Source: Apus apus (lineage: Eukaryota > Chordata > Aves > Apodiformes > Apodidae). Taken from it: DNA of 64,000 bases. The stretch covers positions 367,990 to 431,989 of the forward strand of contig NC_067286.1 of assembly GCF_020740795.1 (NCBI RefSeq). Direction: 5' to 3'. The notes under the pieces are model-generated. The model was given only the letters and a program-made list of their open reading frames with translations, was not told the origin of the DNA and made no database searches. Numbering within the stretch: the first letter of the stretch is position 1; each line of letters begins with the position of its first letter. Both the position numbers and the translations under genes were made by a program. This document shows, one piece after another, positions 21,801-36,800 of this stretch.

Positions 21801-24800
21801 GAACTGTGAGAGGTGCTCACAGCAGGACATGAACTTGAATCAGTGTCCAAATTGCTGTGCTGTCCCTGTGCTTCCTGGGGTAGATGGAGCAAGAGGAAGT
21901 CAGCTGAGGCTGCTGTCATTGCTCCTAGGAAAGTGCTTCATCCAGTCACTCCCAGGAGCAGCTGAGGGCAGGGGGAGTGGCTGAATTCATGCAATAAGGC
22001 ATAGGAGAAACGATGGGCAAAACCAAACTAGGTCATGGGGAGTGGTATCTGTAGCCAAGAGTTGTGTTGGTGTGCCGAGTTGGAGTGCCATCTTCCTGCC
22101 TGCAACTTGCTGGGGCAGTTAAGGGAGGATTTGTTGGGTTTTTTTAAGGTAAGATTTATAGAAGTGTTTTATATGTAAATCTAGTCAAAGTTGATTAGGA
22201 TCATACACAGATGTGGATGTGATCATGTGATGTAGATGATCAGGTTGCCTCTGTTGCAAAGACAGTTAAAAATTTGCAGTGCTCACCAAAGAGGTGTTGT
22301 GCTGCAAAGCCTATCTGATCGAGGAGAATTTCTGTTCCCACAGTTCCTACAGCATTCAAAGCAGCCTTGGAACAGTCCATCCTGTCTGACAACTGTCAGC
22401 TTCTCCTCTTCCTGTAACACCCAAGAGGAGCTGACAGGGCTGAGCTCCAGCTCTGAGGGTAGTAAATGTTCAGTGACCTCCTTTGCATCCAGCGGCTGTG
22501 GAAGAGATGCACATTTCCCAGACATGTTGAGTGATGAGCAGGGGTTCTTCAGATAAAAAGTTAGTAGTTTTTCCATGTAAAAAACGCATTTGGGTTTAAA
22601 AATCGTGTGTGCATCAGGGCTGTGCATAGAATTTCAAGTGGTGAAACAGTCTCTTTCCTAAGATGCCTCTCTGCACTAGTTTTGTCAGTCACTGCTCACC
22701 ATGGCAGCCAGGGTGTGTGTTTGCCAGCTGTGATCTGCAGCTCCTGTCTCTCACACCCACAGAGCAGACAAGGTAACAGGGAAGCCAGACCTCCACTTGT
22801 CAGTTCTTCAGCTTGTGATACCATAGAGGGGGTTGTACCAGTCATGCTACTGGAGATGCAGCAGGGAAGGGACAGGGAGTGGGAGCTGACTCATTTAGAG
22901 CCTGGAACAAAGGATGGTATCCAGATACTCATAGACAAGCTTCATTGTCTTGGGTCTCTGGATCGACTCAGTAAAATAACACAAACAATAACTTGTTTGT
23001 ACTCCTTAAACTGTTGCCATGTTCCCCCTTTCTTATTTGGTGAAGTGCTAAAATTATTTTTGTAGGCAGGCTTTCAGTGTGCACTGTCTCCTGATCTGCT
23101 GCTCACAGAAACACATCAGCCGTGTCCCCCCAGGCTGCCCACAGAGCTGGCTGGAAGAAACCCCCTCTCAAATCCTGGAGAGGTTCTTGCCTCAAGTCGT
23201 GGGCAGCCAGCAGCCCAAGCTGCGGGTTGGGCTTTGAAAGCTGCACAGGGAGGCAGTGTGATGGTGTTCAGGGGAGAAGGATAATGGAGCTGGCAGGGTC
23301 ATTATGCAAATTTGTGATCTTCAAAATTCCCAGGGTGAACTTGAGCTAGAATTATATAGTTGAAACTCCAGCTTATTCAGCACAGCTGCTGTTTGGCTGA
23401 GAGTGGCTTTTAGGAGAAGGAGCAGAACTGGAAGATGTGTGATTTGGGGTCTGGTCATCTCCAGCTTGGGGAGAGTTACCATCACAAGGCCTGAGACACT
23501 GATCTTGGACATCTGGGTTCATGGCTGAGCATAACAATAGTGAACAATCCAGTAGTAATTCTGTTGTGCTTCCTAGTGTCATAAAGCAGGCAAAATAACT
23601 GAGTTATGTCTTGTTAAGTAAAACCCATTTTTATTTTCAGGAAGCACAAACTACTTATTCTCAGAGGTGTATGTTGCAAAATAGTTTTCATAAATCCTTT
23701 TGTTTTCTCTCTTGAAAAGTTTCTGAAACGTTTAAAGCATAAACAGTAGTCTGCTGTTGCTTCTGGTATGTAACATTTTCTCAATAAAAGCAAAATTATT
23801 CAGTGTTTTCTCTGGCTGTTCTATTTACAGTTAAGTGTTGCATCCTTTGCTGCAGACACTGCCCACACTTGCCCTGCAGTGTGGTGAGGTATTTCTCAGT
23901 CATCTGTCTCCTCAGCCAGCTCTTAAGCAGTAATATGAGAAAGCATCAAAGTTCTGTGGGGAGTCCAGAGGTAGAAAAAAGCAGTTTTTCATCCCATTAT
24001 ACCATTTCATCCATTCGGACTAAAGGAACATGCTCAAGTACAGACCACGGGACCTCGTCTTCATGAAAAAGAAGTGGTGCCCCTGAAAAGAAAAGTGTAC
24101 TGGAGCATTGAGAAGCTCTCCAACCTGAGAGCTGCTCTGCTGCCTGGTTTGAAGTGTCTTTCTGACAAAGTGGGTATAAAGGACCTGGGGAAGCGTTTGG
24201 CTTCTCATGCACTTTGTGATCCTCTACAGGCTGAGGCTCACCCCGGGGCTGAGGGAACTGCTCTTGTTCTGTTCTGCTGGGGCTGGGTACTGGTGAATGG
24301 CAGCAAGCTGGGAGGAATGGCAGCAAGCTGGGAGGAATGGCAGCAAGCTGGGAGGAATGGCAGCATGCAGCTAGGGGGGAGAAGGGTGGATGGGTGAACT
24401 GTGGGGTTGGAGACAGTCTGTCATCAAACCACGCTTACATCTGTAGGAATTTATACCCATTCCTCTGAAATACAGCCCCCAAAAGGCATCTGTTTATGAT
24501 TGACATGTTTAGGAGTAACAAAACACAGACCAGACTTTTTTTTTTTACACCAAAGACTGATTTACAATTTTGTTGGGAGGCTGAAGCAATACAGTTTGTT
24601 CTGTTTTCTACTTCCAGAGGAATTGTTGCCAGTATCTTGGTGTTCTTATGTTTTGGAGTTACACAAGCTAAAGATGGACCATTCTCAAGACCTCATCCAG
24701 GTAATTTAAGTTGCTCAAGTCACTCAGATACTTGTGGTAAGTTGCATGGTTTATGGTGAAGGTGAATACTTGTGGTGCTTGTAGAGAAGGTAAGTGCTGA

Positions 24801-27800
24801 TTGAAATAAGGATCATACAGGTTCACTGGCAGTGCACACATCTCACCCAGCCTCCAACCAGCACACTCATCCCTCTCTGCTTTCCCTCTGCATGTACCAT
24901 AGGGTTATTTAATAGTGGGGGTTTTATCTATATCCCTGTTTTGGCTTCCTGTTGTTAGTGAAAAACTTCATGTGAACTGCCAGATTCTACAAACCTGAAC
25001 ATCCCTTGTATATCCTTTTTTTGCCTTTTCCCCCTCCTTTCTGAAATGGAGCTGCACTTCTGGCCATGTGTCCAGTGGCTAGAGCACTGCTGTCCCCTTG
25101 CTCTGTGTCCGTGATCCACAGCAACTGGTAGATTAGAAGCCCTCAATTATGAATTTAAAGATTTCTAGTAAGAAATGCAAGTCTTGAAAGCATTTCAAGC
25201 ACAACACAAAACTTCTTCCATGTAGTGTTACATCAGGTGAAGTATGAAAATATTGTAATACCTTTGATTGTCTGCTTATTTTTAAATGTGAATCATTGAG
25301 AAAGAATTAAGGGAATCTATCTAGGCTTATATCCTGAAAGTATTAAGCTCTTCTGCTGTCAAATAGGAGTATTTCTTATGCCTGAAATTCAGCCTTCCAG
25401 CTTAGGAATGCCATTCCCTGTGAGAAACAGCAGACACTTAAAACCTTGATCAAAGCAGCCGTGGCTCTAGAGCAATGCCCACAGCACACCTCTGCAGACT
25501 GCAGGTTTTATTCAGAAGTTTGCATTTCTCAGGTCTTACTAAATAGCAGTTTTTAGCCTTTCCTCTCTGCTGCAGTTAATTCTGATGCCTCCTGTAAGAC
25601 AGGTTACTCCTTTTAAGGACACTGTGATATTTGGGGGCTTTCAGTTTCAGCACGTCCAGTGGCTTTGCCTGGGATGGAAGCTGGTTTTATTCCCTAGAAC
25701 AAAGTAGTGCAAACTGGATGGGGAAGGTCCCAAGGTCAGAGACCTCTACAACAAACTTGTGGCAAAGACTGAGCCAATGTCCAGCACCTCTGTGTGTTCC
25801 TGTCTTGGAAACAGCAGCTGCTGGGCTGAGCTGAGTACCTGGAAACAAACTGTCCCTGACAGGGTGACTGAAGAAGCTCCCACGTGTGCAGTCACTCCCA
25901 ATGCTGAGGGTATCGGTCTTAACTTCACCTTTCCTCTAGCTTCTTTGATGGGATGGTCTCCTGAAGAGTGGTTTTCAAGGGCTGTAGCAGTTTGCTGGGA
26001 TAGTGGGCACTTCCAGAGGCACGGGGGAGAGTGGCAGTCCTTCCTGTGCCTCTCCCATGGGAAGGCTCCTGCGTTGCAGCCCCTGAGCTGCAGCCTCAGC
26101 TCTCCAGTTACTGAGCTGGATCAGGAAGTTCCCTCCAGGCCACGGAGGCTCTGACCTTAGCTCTGTGCTGCTGTTCCAGGAGAAAGATCTCATCTCCAAG
26201 GAACTGGCATCACACTGGCTGGTGTGTGCTGCTTCCATTTATAGGGCAGGAGGAGGCAGTGGGTTGGGCAGGTCACCCCTGCCACACGCAGCCAGGGAGA
26301 GGGGCTCTGCAGCCTGGGGCTGGGCAGCCCTGGGGCTCCTGCCCTGCTGCTCTCAGGCCATTTTGCTCAGGGTGTGTGTACCTGTTGATGACCAGCTCCG
26401 AGATGTGTTCAATTTCTGTCTGGATTTCATGGGGTTTTTTTCTGTTTAAATAGCTCTTCTTGCTCAGTGTTGATCCTCCTCAATCCTTTGTTCCCAGCTC
26501 TCCTGTGCCAACTTGCCACTGGTTTTGTTAAAATTTTCTAAAGGAAAAAAGTTTTGCTTTTAGTCTTTCCCCTCAATCTAAGTCTGCTTTCCCCATAACA
26601 TTTTGCTAGTTCTTCTCTTCATGTGTTTCGAGTTTTCTTCTTTAAAATGGCTGTCCAGAGCCAAGGAGAATATTGTAAGTGTGAGAGCACTTCTGTTTTT
26701 TGTGATAGTATCCAGTGTCTCTCTGATAGCACCCTGCTGGCTGGCTCTGCATTGCTTGTCCTTTTCCCATGTCTGACAGGGAGAGCTGAGTGGCTGGCAG
26801 GGAATACCAGATGCTTCTGTTTCAGCTGATGAGCTCACATGAACTGCACTGGTTCCTGAGTGTGACCTGTGTTAGGAGCTCCTCTCTTTCTCCAGCCCCT
26901 TGAGATCATCCGATTTTCTCCTTGCTGGCCCTGCCTTCCCTGCTGCTGCTGTTTGTGCCTTGTGTTATTAACCTACTTTTCACTAAGGCCACTAATGAAA
27001 CTGATCTTAAGAACCACGTAGGTGGGATCCATCCAGACAGGTGATTTTTCTTTTTTTGGTGTTCCCTTCAGTATTACTGGCAATGTCAGCTTTAGCCAAC
27101 AGCTCATCCAGCTTCACCATATTTCTACTGATTTCACACCCTCCTCCCCCATTTTCTCCACTTTAGCTAATAATTTGCTACATGGACCTATGCCAGTTGC
27201 TTTGCTGTAATTGAGAAATGTAGGACATGAAACTAAATAATGAACATAAAATAATGAGAAGTGTGACTATTTAGGCAAGACTTCTTTGCAAACTTACCCT
27301 GCTTTTTGTCCCATTTTCCATTTCCCCCTTGCAAACTGTTGTCGTCAGGGCCTCCATTTGGTTCCATCCAAACCTTGTCACAAAGCAGGGACACTGCCTT
27401 GTCCCCAAGGAACAATATTTTACAGGGCCCAACTCTTAAGCTTTGCTTGAGGGTCCATTTATTGGTGGGTGAGCACCCAAATTTGGGGAGTGTAATGTTT
27501 TTCATGGTAAAATTAAACACAGATGAAGTTTGGATCACTATGCTAACTTCTTAATATTTGTAAATTAAAAATGTTCTTCATTCTTGTTGTCAGCTCTTTT
27601 TATGGAGCCTTGACCATGCAGATGCCCTGGTGCTGTAAGAGTTCAGTGAGGCTTTATTGTCTGTGTCAAGATTACATGCCCACGTTGTAATTTAAAATAA
27701 ATCTTCCATGACAGTTATTAATGCCCTAAGACAAAGCTTTTCATATTCCCAGCCTTTGCCAGCAGTGATTTGGGCTTCAGAGATGCTGTGTCAGAGCAGA

Positions 27801-30800
27801 GTGAGCTGTGCAGGTCCCAGCTGAGCCATCGGCTGGAGGGGTGAGGCAGCCAGAAAGGAGCAGAAGAGCTGATCCTTCAGCTCTGTCCCTGGGCAGAACC
27901 TGAGGGAGCTGGATGGAGCAGGTGGCCTTGGTGTTCTGCAAAGAAATCCTTTCCTTAGGACTTACCCAGGGAGTAGGATGTGATCTGCCCTTTCTGCCAA
28001 CTCCTTAACAATTCAGGAATCCAGCTCACAGCTGGTTTTGTGTAAATGTCTGGACTGCTGGGATATCATATTAATGGGCTGCTTTTCACTGGTGCTGGAA
28101 TGGATGACTCTGTAGGGCTTTGGACAAGCCGAGCTTTTAGCTCACGTTTTTCTCTCTTAACGTAGCATTTGATGTGTTCAGGCATTACATTGAGAAAGGC
28201 AAAGCTGCCCGTGCAGAGCTGAGAGCAGGACAAAGGGCCCCCTGCCCAGTTACTCTGCTGTCCCCCCTCTGGTCACGGGTGGTGGAAACCCTTGTGCTGC
28301 AGAGCAGTCATTCGAGCAGGGGAGCTGCCCCACGGGGCTGCTCAAACCAGACAGGTCCTTCTGCACCTTCTGATTCGCCCTTCAGAGCTCCCACCCACTT
28401 CTCAGCTCTGATACAAGGGCCTTGCTTGGGCAAAGAACTGAGAATATATATTATTTTTGGCCACATATATATATATTCCATATATATAACTGAGAAGATA
28501 AATTTTTTTTGGCTACCCATGTATATTATTTAACTGTTCAAGTGGCATAAGTCAGACTCAAACCTCTGCTGATAAATAGGGTGAGGGGCTGGTTGTGCTC
28601 CAAGCCAGGCAGTGCTCTGGGTTAAGTGTTCATCCTGTGTTCCCAAGCCTCCCTACAATGACAACAGTTTAGTGTTTGAGCATAGTAATCACCAAACTAT
28701 CATGTATGTAAATGAGTAGTTGAAGCCTGCTTCATCAGGAAGATAGTCCTAATTTGAGGGAGGTTCATGGTGACAAGTGCATTTAAGGAAAACAAATATT
28801 AGAGGCATGCCAAAAATAGCTTTATAGCTAGAGCTGAGGCCAGGCCAGGCAGGGAGAGAACACAGTGTTTGTACAGCTTGGAAAACATCTTGTTTCTGGT
28901 GTACAGGCACAAATACAAAGTATTCTTCAGACCCTCTTGGGTGCTCCTGCCAGCCAGGCAGAGAGCACACCGAGTTACAACCAGATCCTGTTTGCTGCTG
29001 CTGCAGCCTCGCTGAGCGTGCCCAGCAGCTGCGGATCCTCTGTTGCCAGAGCCCTGGGTGCACAGGAGAAGGAAAGCTCAGATAAGGGTCTAGATTCTCT
29101 GCTTTCTGAACCGTGTGTGCAGCAGTCGCAGAACTAGTCAGCCACAGTCTGAGTGGTGTCAGGTCTGTCATGCAGGGCTTCACAGGTCAGAAAAAACTCG
29201 GTGATGTCAGGCTCCCTGAGGGGGAGGTGGGAAGGAAGCCATGCGCCACTCTCATGGGAGAAGTGTCTTAATTAAAGGTTAATTCTTCTGGCATGAATAT
29301 AGTCCTTACTCTTCAAGGTGTGCAGCCATTATAGGAGAGAATAGCAGACACCTTATCAAATACAAACTGATGTTTTGGTCACTTCACAGCCCCTCAGCAC
29401 CGTGTTCCTGTCCTGCTGACTCACACTGCCAGGATGGCCAGGGGTTCCTCTTCCAGATCCTTTGACCAATGGAGGGTTTTTTGCTTGCTTGCTTTCCCTA
29501 AGCTCATCCTAGAGAGACAGGAGGTTGCACCCTCAGTCAGTCCTGCCAAGAGAAGTTTGCCAGTGGATTTGAAAGTTAAACCTCAAGGAAAGGCAGAAGC
29601 CTGAAGCTGTGGTTTCTGTAGCTGTTGTGCGAGGAGAGCAGCAGATGGGGCTCTGGCCAGAGCCTCACCAAGGGCAGGGTGGGCTGGGCTGGCTTCCCTC
29701 AGAGAGAGCAAGGGCAAAAAGCACCTCGTGTTTAGAGGTTTGTCTGTTTTTTTAATGACTGACCTTTAAAAAGGCATTTCATCGTGCTGCCTAATTAAGA
29801 CATTCCAATTAAGTTTGTAGGTGTGTTAAGTAAAAATCCTAGAAGTTCCAAATTTTCAGTGGAAGCTGTTGCAGAGCTCTGAGCTTCCTGTTCTCCAGGC
29901 CACACCTGCCTTTTTTATTTTTCCTTGGTTTGTTTTTTTGTGTGTTTTGTTTTGGTTGTTTTGGTTTTTTTTTCTTCTGGAAGTGTGAAGTAGGCCATTT
30001 TGATTAAATTAGCTTAGCAGTTTTGCTGAAAAAAGTTGGCACCTTCTCACATGTCAGCCTGTTTCAGTGATGGTGTCAGAGCAGGCTGTTAGAGGCTCCT
30101 GTTAAAAATGTAGATTTATTGATGTATTGATTTGTTTATTTAATTGAGGGTGAATTGGCCAAAGACAACATTGATTTTTGCTTCAGGGGGCAGACAAGCC
30201 CCTAGGAAGCTCTGCAGCACCATGGCTGCTTGATGGCAGGTTCTGAGCTGATGAACAAACACGTTTGCAAGCCCAGAGTTTGCTTAGTTCTTGCATTTGT
30301 TATGTCATGGTCCTGCTTTTAAGTGTGAACGTACCCAAGTTGCCTTGGGGATAATAGAGGTAAATGCCCACATAGGGGCTGAAGGTTCTTGTTATTTTCA
30401 CTTCCTGGCAAACCACACTGATGCCAGTGGAGGAGCTCCACGTTCTCCACTCAGCCATGGGAGCCACCCTCTTGATTCCTCTTTGCCCCAGTCCAGCCCT
30501 GACTCTCTCCAAGTGTAACTGTGCAAGGAGAGCTCTGCTTTAGAAGTGTAAACAGGAAACACCTGAAGGAAAGTCTATTAAATCATTCCAAAGTCATTAA
30601 CACGTGAGAGATTTAATAGCCACTTGCAGTGAGTCAAGTTTTGCTGCATTGCCCTGTGTGGATCCTTGATGTGGTTAGAAGTGCTGGAGCGCTCTGTGCA
30701 GATCCTGGCTCTGTGTTAACCACCTTCCCCTGCTCAGGAGCTCACAGAAGGCCAGGTGAGCTCTCAGAGCCCAGAGATCAGCACGTGGAAGGCAGGCGAG

Positions 30801-33800
30801 GGTGGGGAGCAGGATGGGCACAGCCCATGGACCACAGAGCTTGTACTCAGGACAGCCAGAGCCTGTCACCTGAGGACTGAGTCTGTCAGAGGAGCTGAGG
30901 TGACAGTGACAGAGCTGGAAGTGCACAAATACTTGAGTTTGTGTGCCCTGTAGGTTCAGGTGCTGCTGCAGGGTGAGAAGAGCTGTAATCACACAGCTTG
31001 GGAGGGTGAAAACCCACTGCAGGCTCTGAGGCAGCTGAGTTTTGCAGGATGTTTCTCTTACTATGAAGAGCTTCAGATGGTCTCATAGGTCTTGCATCTA
31101 GTACCTGCTAAACCTTTGGTACATTTTAAAAAATTTAATTCCAAGTCAAAGTGAAGAAACCTTTGGTGTTTTGGAACACTTTCTGCCTCCTGAGGAAACA
31201 GCTTTGTCTTCAGGGGAGAAGATGGGCTTGCAGAAGTGAAAGCGGTGGTTCCTCCTGCTGGTCTCAGTCTTCTCTGTAGACAGGCAGTAGAGAGGCAGAA
31301 GTTGGCCAAGAGCCTTGACTGTGATAGGGCTGGGAGAGCCAAAGCTGGTCAGGTTAGGTGGGAATGAGGAGAAAGAAAGTAGGATAGTTCAGGGAGGATA
31401 TCGTTCTCTGCCCTGGAATGCTGGGAAGCATTGCAAGGGGCACATGCCATTCCTTCTGTTCCTAAGTGTTTAGTTCACTGGGTTGAGGCATTTTTATGCA
31501 TTCTGGTCCCTTCCCACAGATCCAGACCATTGCCTGAGCAATTCTGGCAGATTTCCATAGCAGCCTGTCTGGGAGTCCAAGAACCTCTCTGGCTGTGCTC
31601 TTGGGGAAGGATGGTGAACTCTTCCCTTGCGTGCCGGGCTTCATAACTTCGTGGTGGGAGCATCTCCTCTTGAAATGCATAGTTACAGTAGATGAGTAAT
31701 GGACTGCTGCGTTGCTGGAAAGCTGGCTGACATCCCCTTGTCTGTTTCTGCAGCTTACTGGAGGTTTTGGCTCTGTGTCAGCGTTGTGTATGAGCTCTTC
31801 CTCATCTTCATACTCTTTCAGGTAAGTGCCTTAGCCCTCTGGTTACTGAATGCCAGCTCAATAGTCATGTGTGCTGTTCTTCAGGATACTCGCTGACTCC
31901 AGGAGATACTCTTCCTTTTTGTGAGATCAAATAATTGTGCTACTTAATGGGACTTACTTCTAGGTTGAGGAAGAATTATAATATTCTAGGAATATGTCAC
32001 CTTGCTGTCTGACCTCCAGTGGGTCTCAGCCTAGGTTAGATGTGGCAGTGGGGTGTTGTGGAATGAGTTGGTAAGAAGCCAGAGTTCCTGTTTAGACCAA
32101 ACACCAGGATTTGGAGCTTCTCATGTGTGGTCTCTGCTGGACTTGCTGAAGCTACACCAGCTGGTGGTTTCCTAGGTCCTGCAGACTCGGGGGAGATTCA
32201 GCTTCTTTCATCTTCTGAAATACTTTTTACCCTGAATGATTGGTGGTTTGGCTGTTTTTTTAGCAAGAAACCAAAACTTCCTACAGAACTTGGTGTAGTG
32301 GCAGCAAACTGAGGATGAAGTTTTTTCCCAGAAAGACACTGTTGGAGCTTCCAGTTATTTTTTTCCACATTCTTGTCCTTTAGTAAACTGAGAATTTTCC
32401 CCTGGCTTTTATGATTCTGTGAGTTCTCAGAAATGCAGCAGTTGAGGTAAAATATGTTGAGATAAGCAAGAACAGCAAACCTGGCGGTAGAACAAAGCCC
32501 CTGTGTTTCTGTGCCCACACCTGCACCTCTGCAAGTGGAGCTTGAGTGCCAGGAAGGAGCTGGAGATTTGGAAGGAGACCAAGTAAATTAGTTCAAGGTT
32601 TGGTCACTGTTTAGAACTAATATTTTAAGAATTTCTTCCTTGCTGGTTGCTTCAAGCCCGTTACCTGTGCTGCTGGTGGGACCTTATTTGGAAGGTTATT
32701 GACTGAAAATCACTTTCTTTTGCCTGCCTGTTCCACAGCCCTGCAGGGAGCTGAGCACACATGCTCTAGCCCTGCCAACAGCCTGCCAAGGTCTGCCTGG
32801 GTTCCTTGGAGGGCTGTTGGCTCTTGCCCATTGTAGGAAACCAGAAGGTCATTAGCACAGGAGGGGCAGCCACCAAAGGAGCATTTCTGAGTCACTGCCT
32901 GCTCTTCCTTTGCCCTGGCCAAGCCTGAGGAGGGGAGAGAAAGGGCAGAGGGTGGGTGGGAAGGATGGATGCTGTGCCAGTGGGAGTGCTGAGCTCTTGG
33001 GAGGGAGGGACATGGGGAGTGTCCCGTGGGCTTAGGAAACAGCTCTGATTTTTCATCTGTAAGAAACCTTAAGTCCATCCTGTAGGAATTCTTTTCCTTA
33101 GTATTTAGCATTAGAGGCAGATAATTCAGGTTTGTCTGCTGTGTGATGCCTGCAGGTCTGGTTGTATTGCAAGAATTGTTCTGCAGCACATTTTTAAAAC
33201 CCACCCATTGGAGGGTACAGTGTTGATCTTAATGATCTTTGTCCTTTCCGTGCATTAATACTTCCTAAGAGGGAAACGTGGCTTTGTGTTCCTTTGCAGA
33301 CTGTACAGGATGGCAGGCAGTTCATGAAGTACATTGATCCACACCTAGGTGTTCCTTTGCCAGAAAGAGACTATGGTGGCAACTGCCTTCTTTACGATCC
33401 TGGCAACGGGAGTGATCCATTCCACAACATCTGGGTAAGAAACAAACAAAGGTACTTGTTAATGAGTCTGGTTTTGGTAATAGGTTACTTAGCTGAGCTT
33501 TGCAAAGTGCCCATTGTCTGGACACTGAATGAGAGAACAGGTCATGACTGTAGGTCATGTAGCTCTTGCTTCTCTGGACCTTTCTTCTTGAGCAGATGGA
33601 GGTGTCTCTTTGTGTCCTAATTACATTGCCCGGGAGAGAGGGTGAGCTGTTCAGCAGTCCTTGTTCCTCAGATCATGGATGTAAGCCCTTTCCCCTGGGA
33701 GTTGGGGTTTATAGTGTGCTGAACAAACCTGCTCACAGTCACCTTGAGGCACAGAGTTCAAAGGCTGCACATTGCAGGCTCCCCTTGAGCTGCATTTTTC

Positions 33801-36800
33801 TGAACATCAGAAACCATCAGGTTATTTTTTCTTGCTGGCAAACAGAAAACTTGAAATTCAAGGAATGATGGTGATTTACCACTCCCTGACTGCAGGGAGC
33901 TGGTGGTGCTGTGAGGTGAGGAGCACTGAACCCTTTGGGTCTCCTGTGGGAGTCTTCAGCACATGAGGAGCTGGAATAACTGAGAGCAATTCCAAATGTC
34001 CTGTTCAGTCTGGCACCCAACCCAGGAGGCAGGGCAGTGGGCCCAGGGGATTCTGGTGACAGGACTGGTACCATTTAAGCAGCTCTGCTGAATACAAGGT
34101 GAGGGTCTAAAGAAGAATTGCATGTTCTTGCTCTGGCTGGGACATGTTCTGCTGCTGTGCCCTTGCAGAGCAGGGAATGTGACATTTAGCATTAACAAGT
34201 AGTTTCTACTTTATCAACACAATCCTAATTCCAGTTTCTCCTTCTGACCGTTTTTTACTTTGCTTTGAGGGGAGCTTGTTTGTTCATTGTAGGTGAGAAC
34301 AAAGAAGCTCCTACAGAGCAGTCAGTGTTTCTGTCAGAGCAACAGAAGTTAATTGCTGCATTTTTCTTGGGGGAAAAAGTCATCCTTGAGAATGGGGGAT
34401 TGGTGGTGGTGCAAAGTGACCTACACACTCTTCTTGGTTTATAGGACAAACTGGATGGATTTGTTCCTGCTCACTTTTTTGGCTGGTACCTGAAGGTAAG
34501 AATGGGCCTTGTGTGACATTTCTGTCACAGAGCTGTTCTGCTTTCCAAGCTTGGCTGCTCCTGTTGGGTGGTGCCAGTCTTGGGGATCAGTCCTGTTGGG
34601 CACTGGGAACTGGGCTGAGGGTTTGCAGTAATGAAAGGCCATGTGAGGTCACCTCACTTCTCTCCACAGTAACATACATTGAGAGGCTGCTCCCTCCACC
34701 CTAATTCATGCAGAGGGCAGATCAGTGCAAGGAAAAGCCTTTTCTCCTGTAGCAGGGTGGACACTGGACTGGATGTTTCCTGTGGAGAGGGGAGGGTGGA
34801 GCTGAGATCCAGCAGGGAGCTCTGCTGTGACCAGAGGGAGGAGCACCATGTGCTGCTGCTGCCCCAAGGCAGGTCTTGCCTTGTCATCCAGAGCATGATT
34901 TTAAATCATCAGATGGCAGTGGTTTAATTCTTGTTACTTTTTAATCAATGTTAACCCATGTGGAAGGAATTCCAGTGGTGCTTGTGTCTGGCAGAACACA
35001 TTCAACACGTTTTGCTCTTTACTCTGGTCTAAATATTCGCTTTTTCTTTAACCCAAGCAAACCCAGCAGCTAACCTCATTCTGCTCTGCAGGCCTTTTGT
35101 TTTCATAGCCACAATGTGATAAGCTGAAAAAGCTCAGGCTGTTTCAAATAAGCTATAGCTGTTGTTTTGTTTTGCCTTTCAAAGGGCAGATGTATTCCTG
35201 AGTGTTTTGCCTTGGTCTGGTTTCTCTTTCCCCCATAAGAGGGGTGTGCCAGGCATGGGGAGACCTGGGCTGCAGACCAGCTTGTCTGGGGCTTGCTCTG
35301 TTACCATAAGGAGTTGGACATTTGGAGACACTTGCATCTTCTGCGTCCAAGAGAATTGCAATAGAAGCTTAAATAGCATTTCAATTGCATTCTGTATCTA
35401 TTTTTACAAATACTGAGGAAAAAATACCTGAATATTGAAAGCCTGGTAACCAGACCTAAGGGGAGCAGGAGCCCATTCCTGAGGAGCTGGAAGGTGATAG
35501 GGTTCCATGTGCCAGCCCACTCAGTCAGGCTGTTATCTGCCTTGGTCTGGAAGAAGCCTCATTTTTACCAGAGAGTCTTTCTGCAGAAGTGCTGGAGATG
35601 ATACATGACCTTGTCAGCCTGCAGCCTGGTTTGGAGAGTCCAGCATGTTCCACATGTCCTCAGGATTTGGAATCCAGAAGGGTTAATCACTTATTCCTTA
35701 AATGATCAGGTTTGAAATCAGAAAAAAAAAGTAATAACTTTTCCATACCTGGTTGCAAAACAGTCCATCTGAGCATTGTCCCTGCAGGTGTGATGGAGTT
35801 CCTCTGTATCTCAGTGTCCAAAGGGCACCAGTGTAGGTAGTGGCTGGTTCTGCTCAGTCTGGTGTGCAAGTGTGTGTTTCTGTTACGGTTTTTAGCCTGT
35901 TGTGCAGCTGTGGGTGGTATCTGACACTTTTCTCTCCGTTTGTGTAGACGTTGATGATCCGAGACTGGTGGATGTGCATGATCATCAGTGTCATGTTTGA
36001 GTTCCTGGAGTACAGCCTGGAACACCAGCTGCCAAACTTCAGTGAATGTTGGTGGGATCACGTATGTACTGCACAGATCATGTCTGTTTGTCTAAGTGGA
36101 AGTTTGGGTTTTAGAGAGGGGGTAGGAAGTGGTGAGAACTAAAGGATGTAGCTGTGGCCAAAGGTGTGTGACTGCTCAGCTCAGGAGCTTTGCTGCATCT
36201 CTCTGCTGAGTTTGTAGCATGGTTGTCACTGCGGGATCATTTTGCAGGTTTTTCAAACTGCTGCAGGGAGTTAAATATTTGTTTTGGCTTCATTTCACAC
36301 CAGAGAGAATCTAAAGCTTTACCTGAACATGTTCAAATATCTGGTGTTGGTAAAAAGCATAAAATCTGAAATCAAGAAAAAGGTAAAACTTTGAGTAAGT
36401 CGTTTCAGATGGTGACTTTTTTCTTGTCTATTTCAAACAAACAAACAAAACAGTGTAATTTGTGTCCAGCTCTTCCTTCTGTGCAAACCTGTCTTCACTG
36501 CCATCTGGAAACAGTAAATATTTCTGTGTTTAGAATTTCTGGTGTGCTTTAGAAAGAGGTTTTAAAAGATAAACTTTTGGCCTTACTGAGAATCTAAATG
36601 GTCTGTGCACACAATGGTCTGTAGCCTTTCTTGTCCTAAATTACTGCTTGTGTGGATTTTTTCAAGCCAGAGGGACTACTCTGATCTAATTTCTCTGTGG
36701 AAAAAACAAGCTCTGCAGCTGATAGTGACACACATTTATTTATTTTTAAATTTTGCTATGAAATGCAGGTTGGTTACCAGAGCAATCAGAATTATCTGGA

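Noticed and set aside
26860-27240. Sequence with the feel of an old dispersed repeat (ccatccagacaggtg, ggacctatgccagttgctttg)
   Set aside because: I could not place it in a named family or define its ends from sequence alone.
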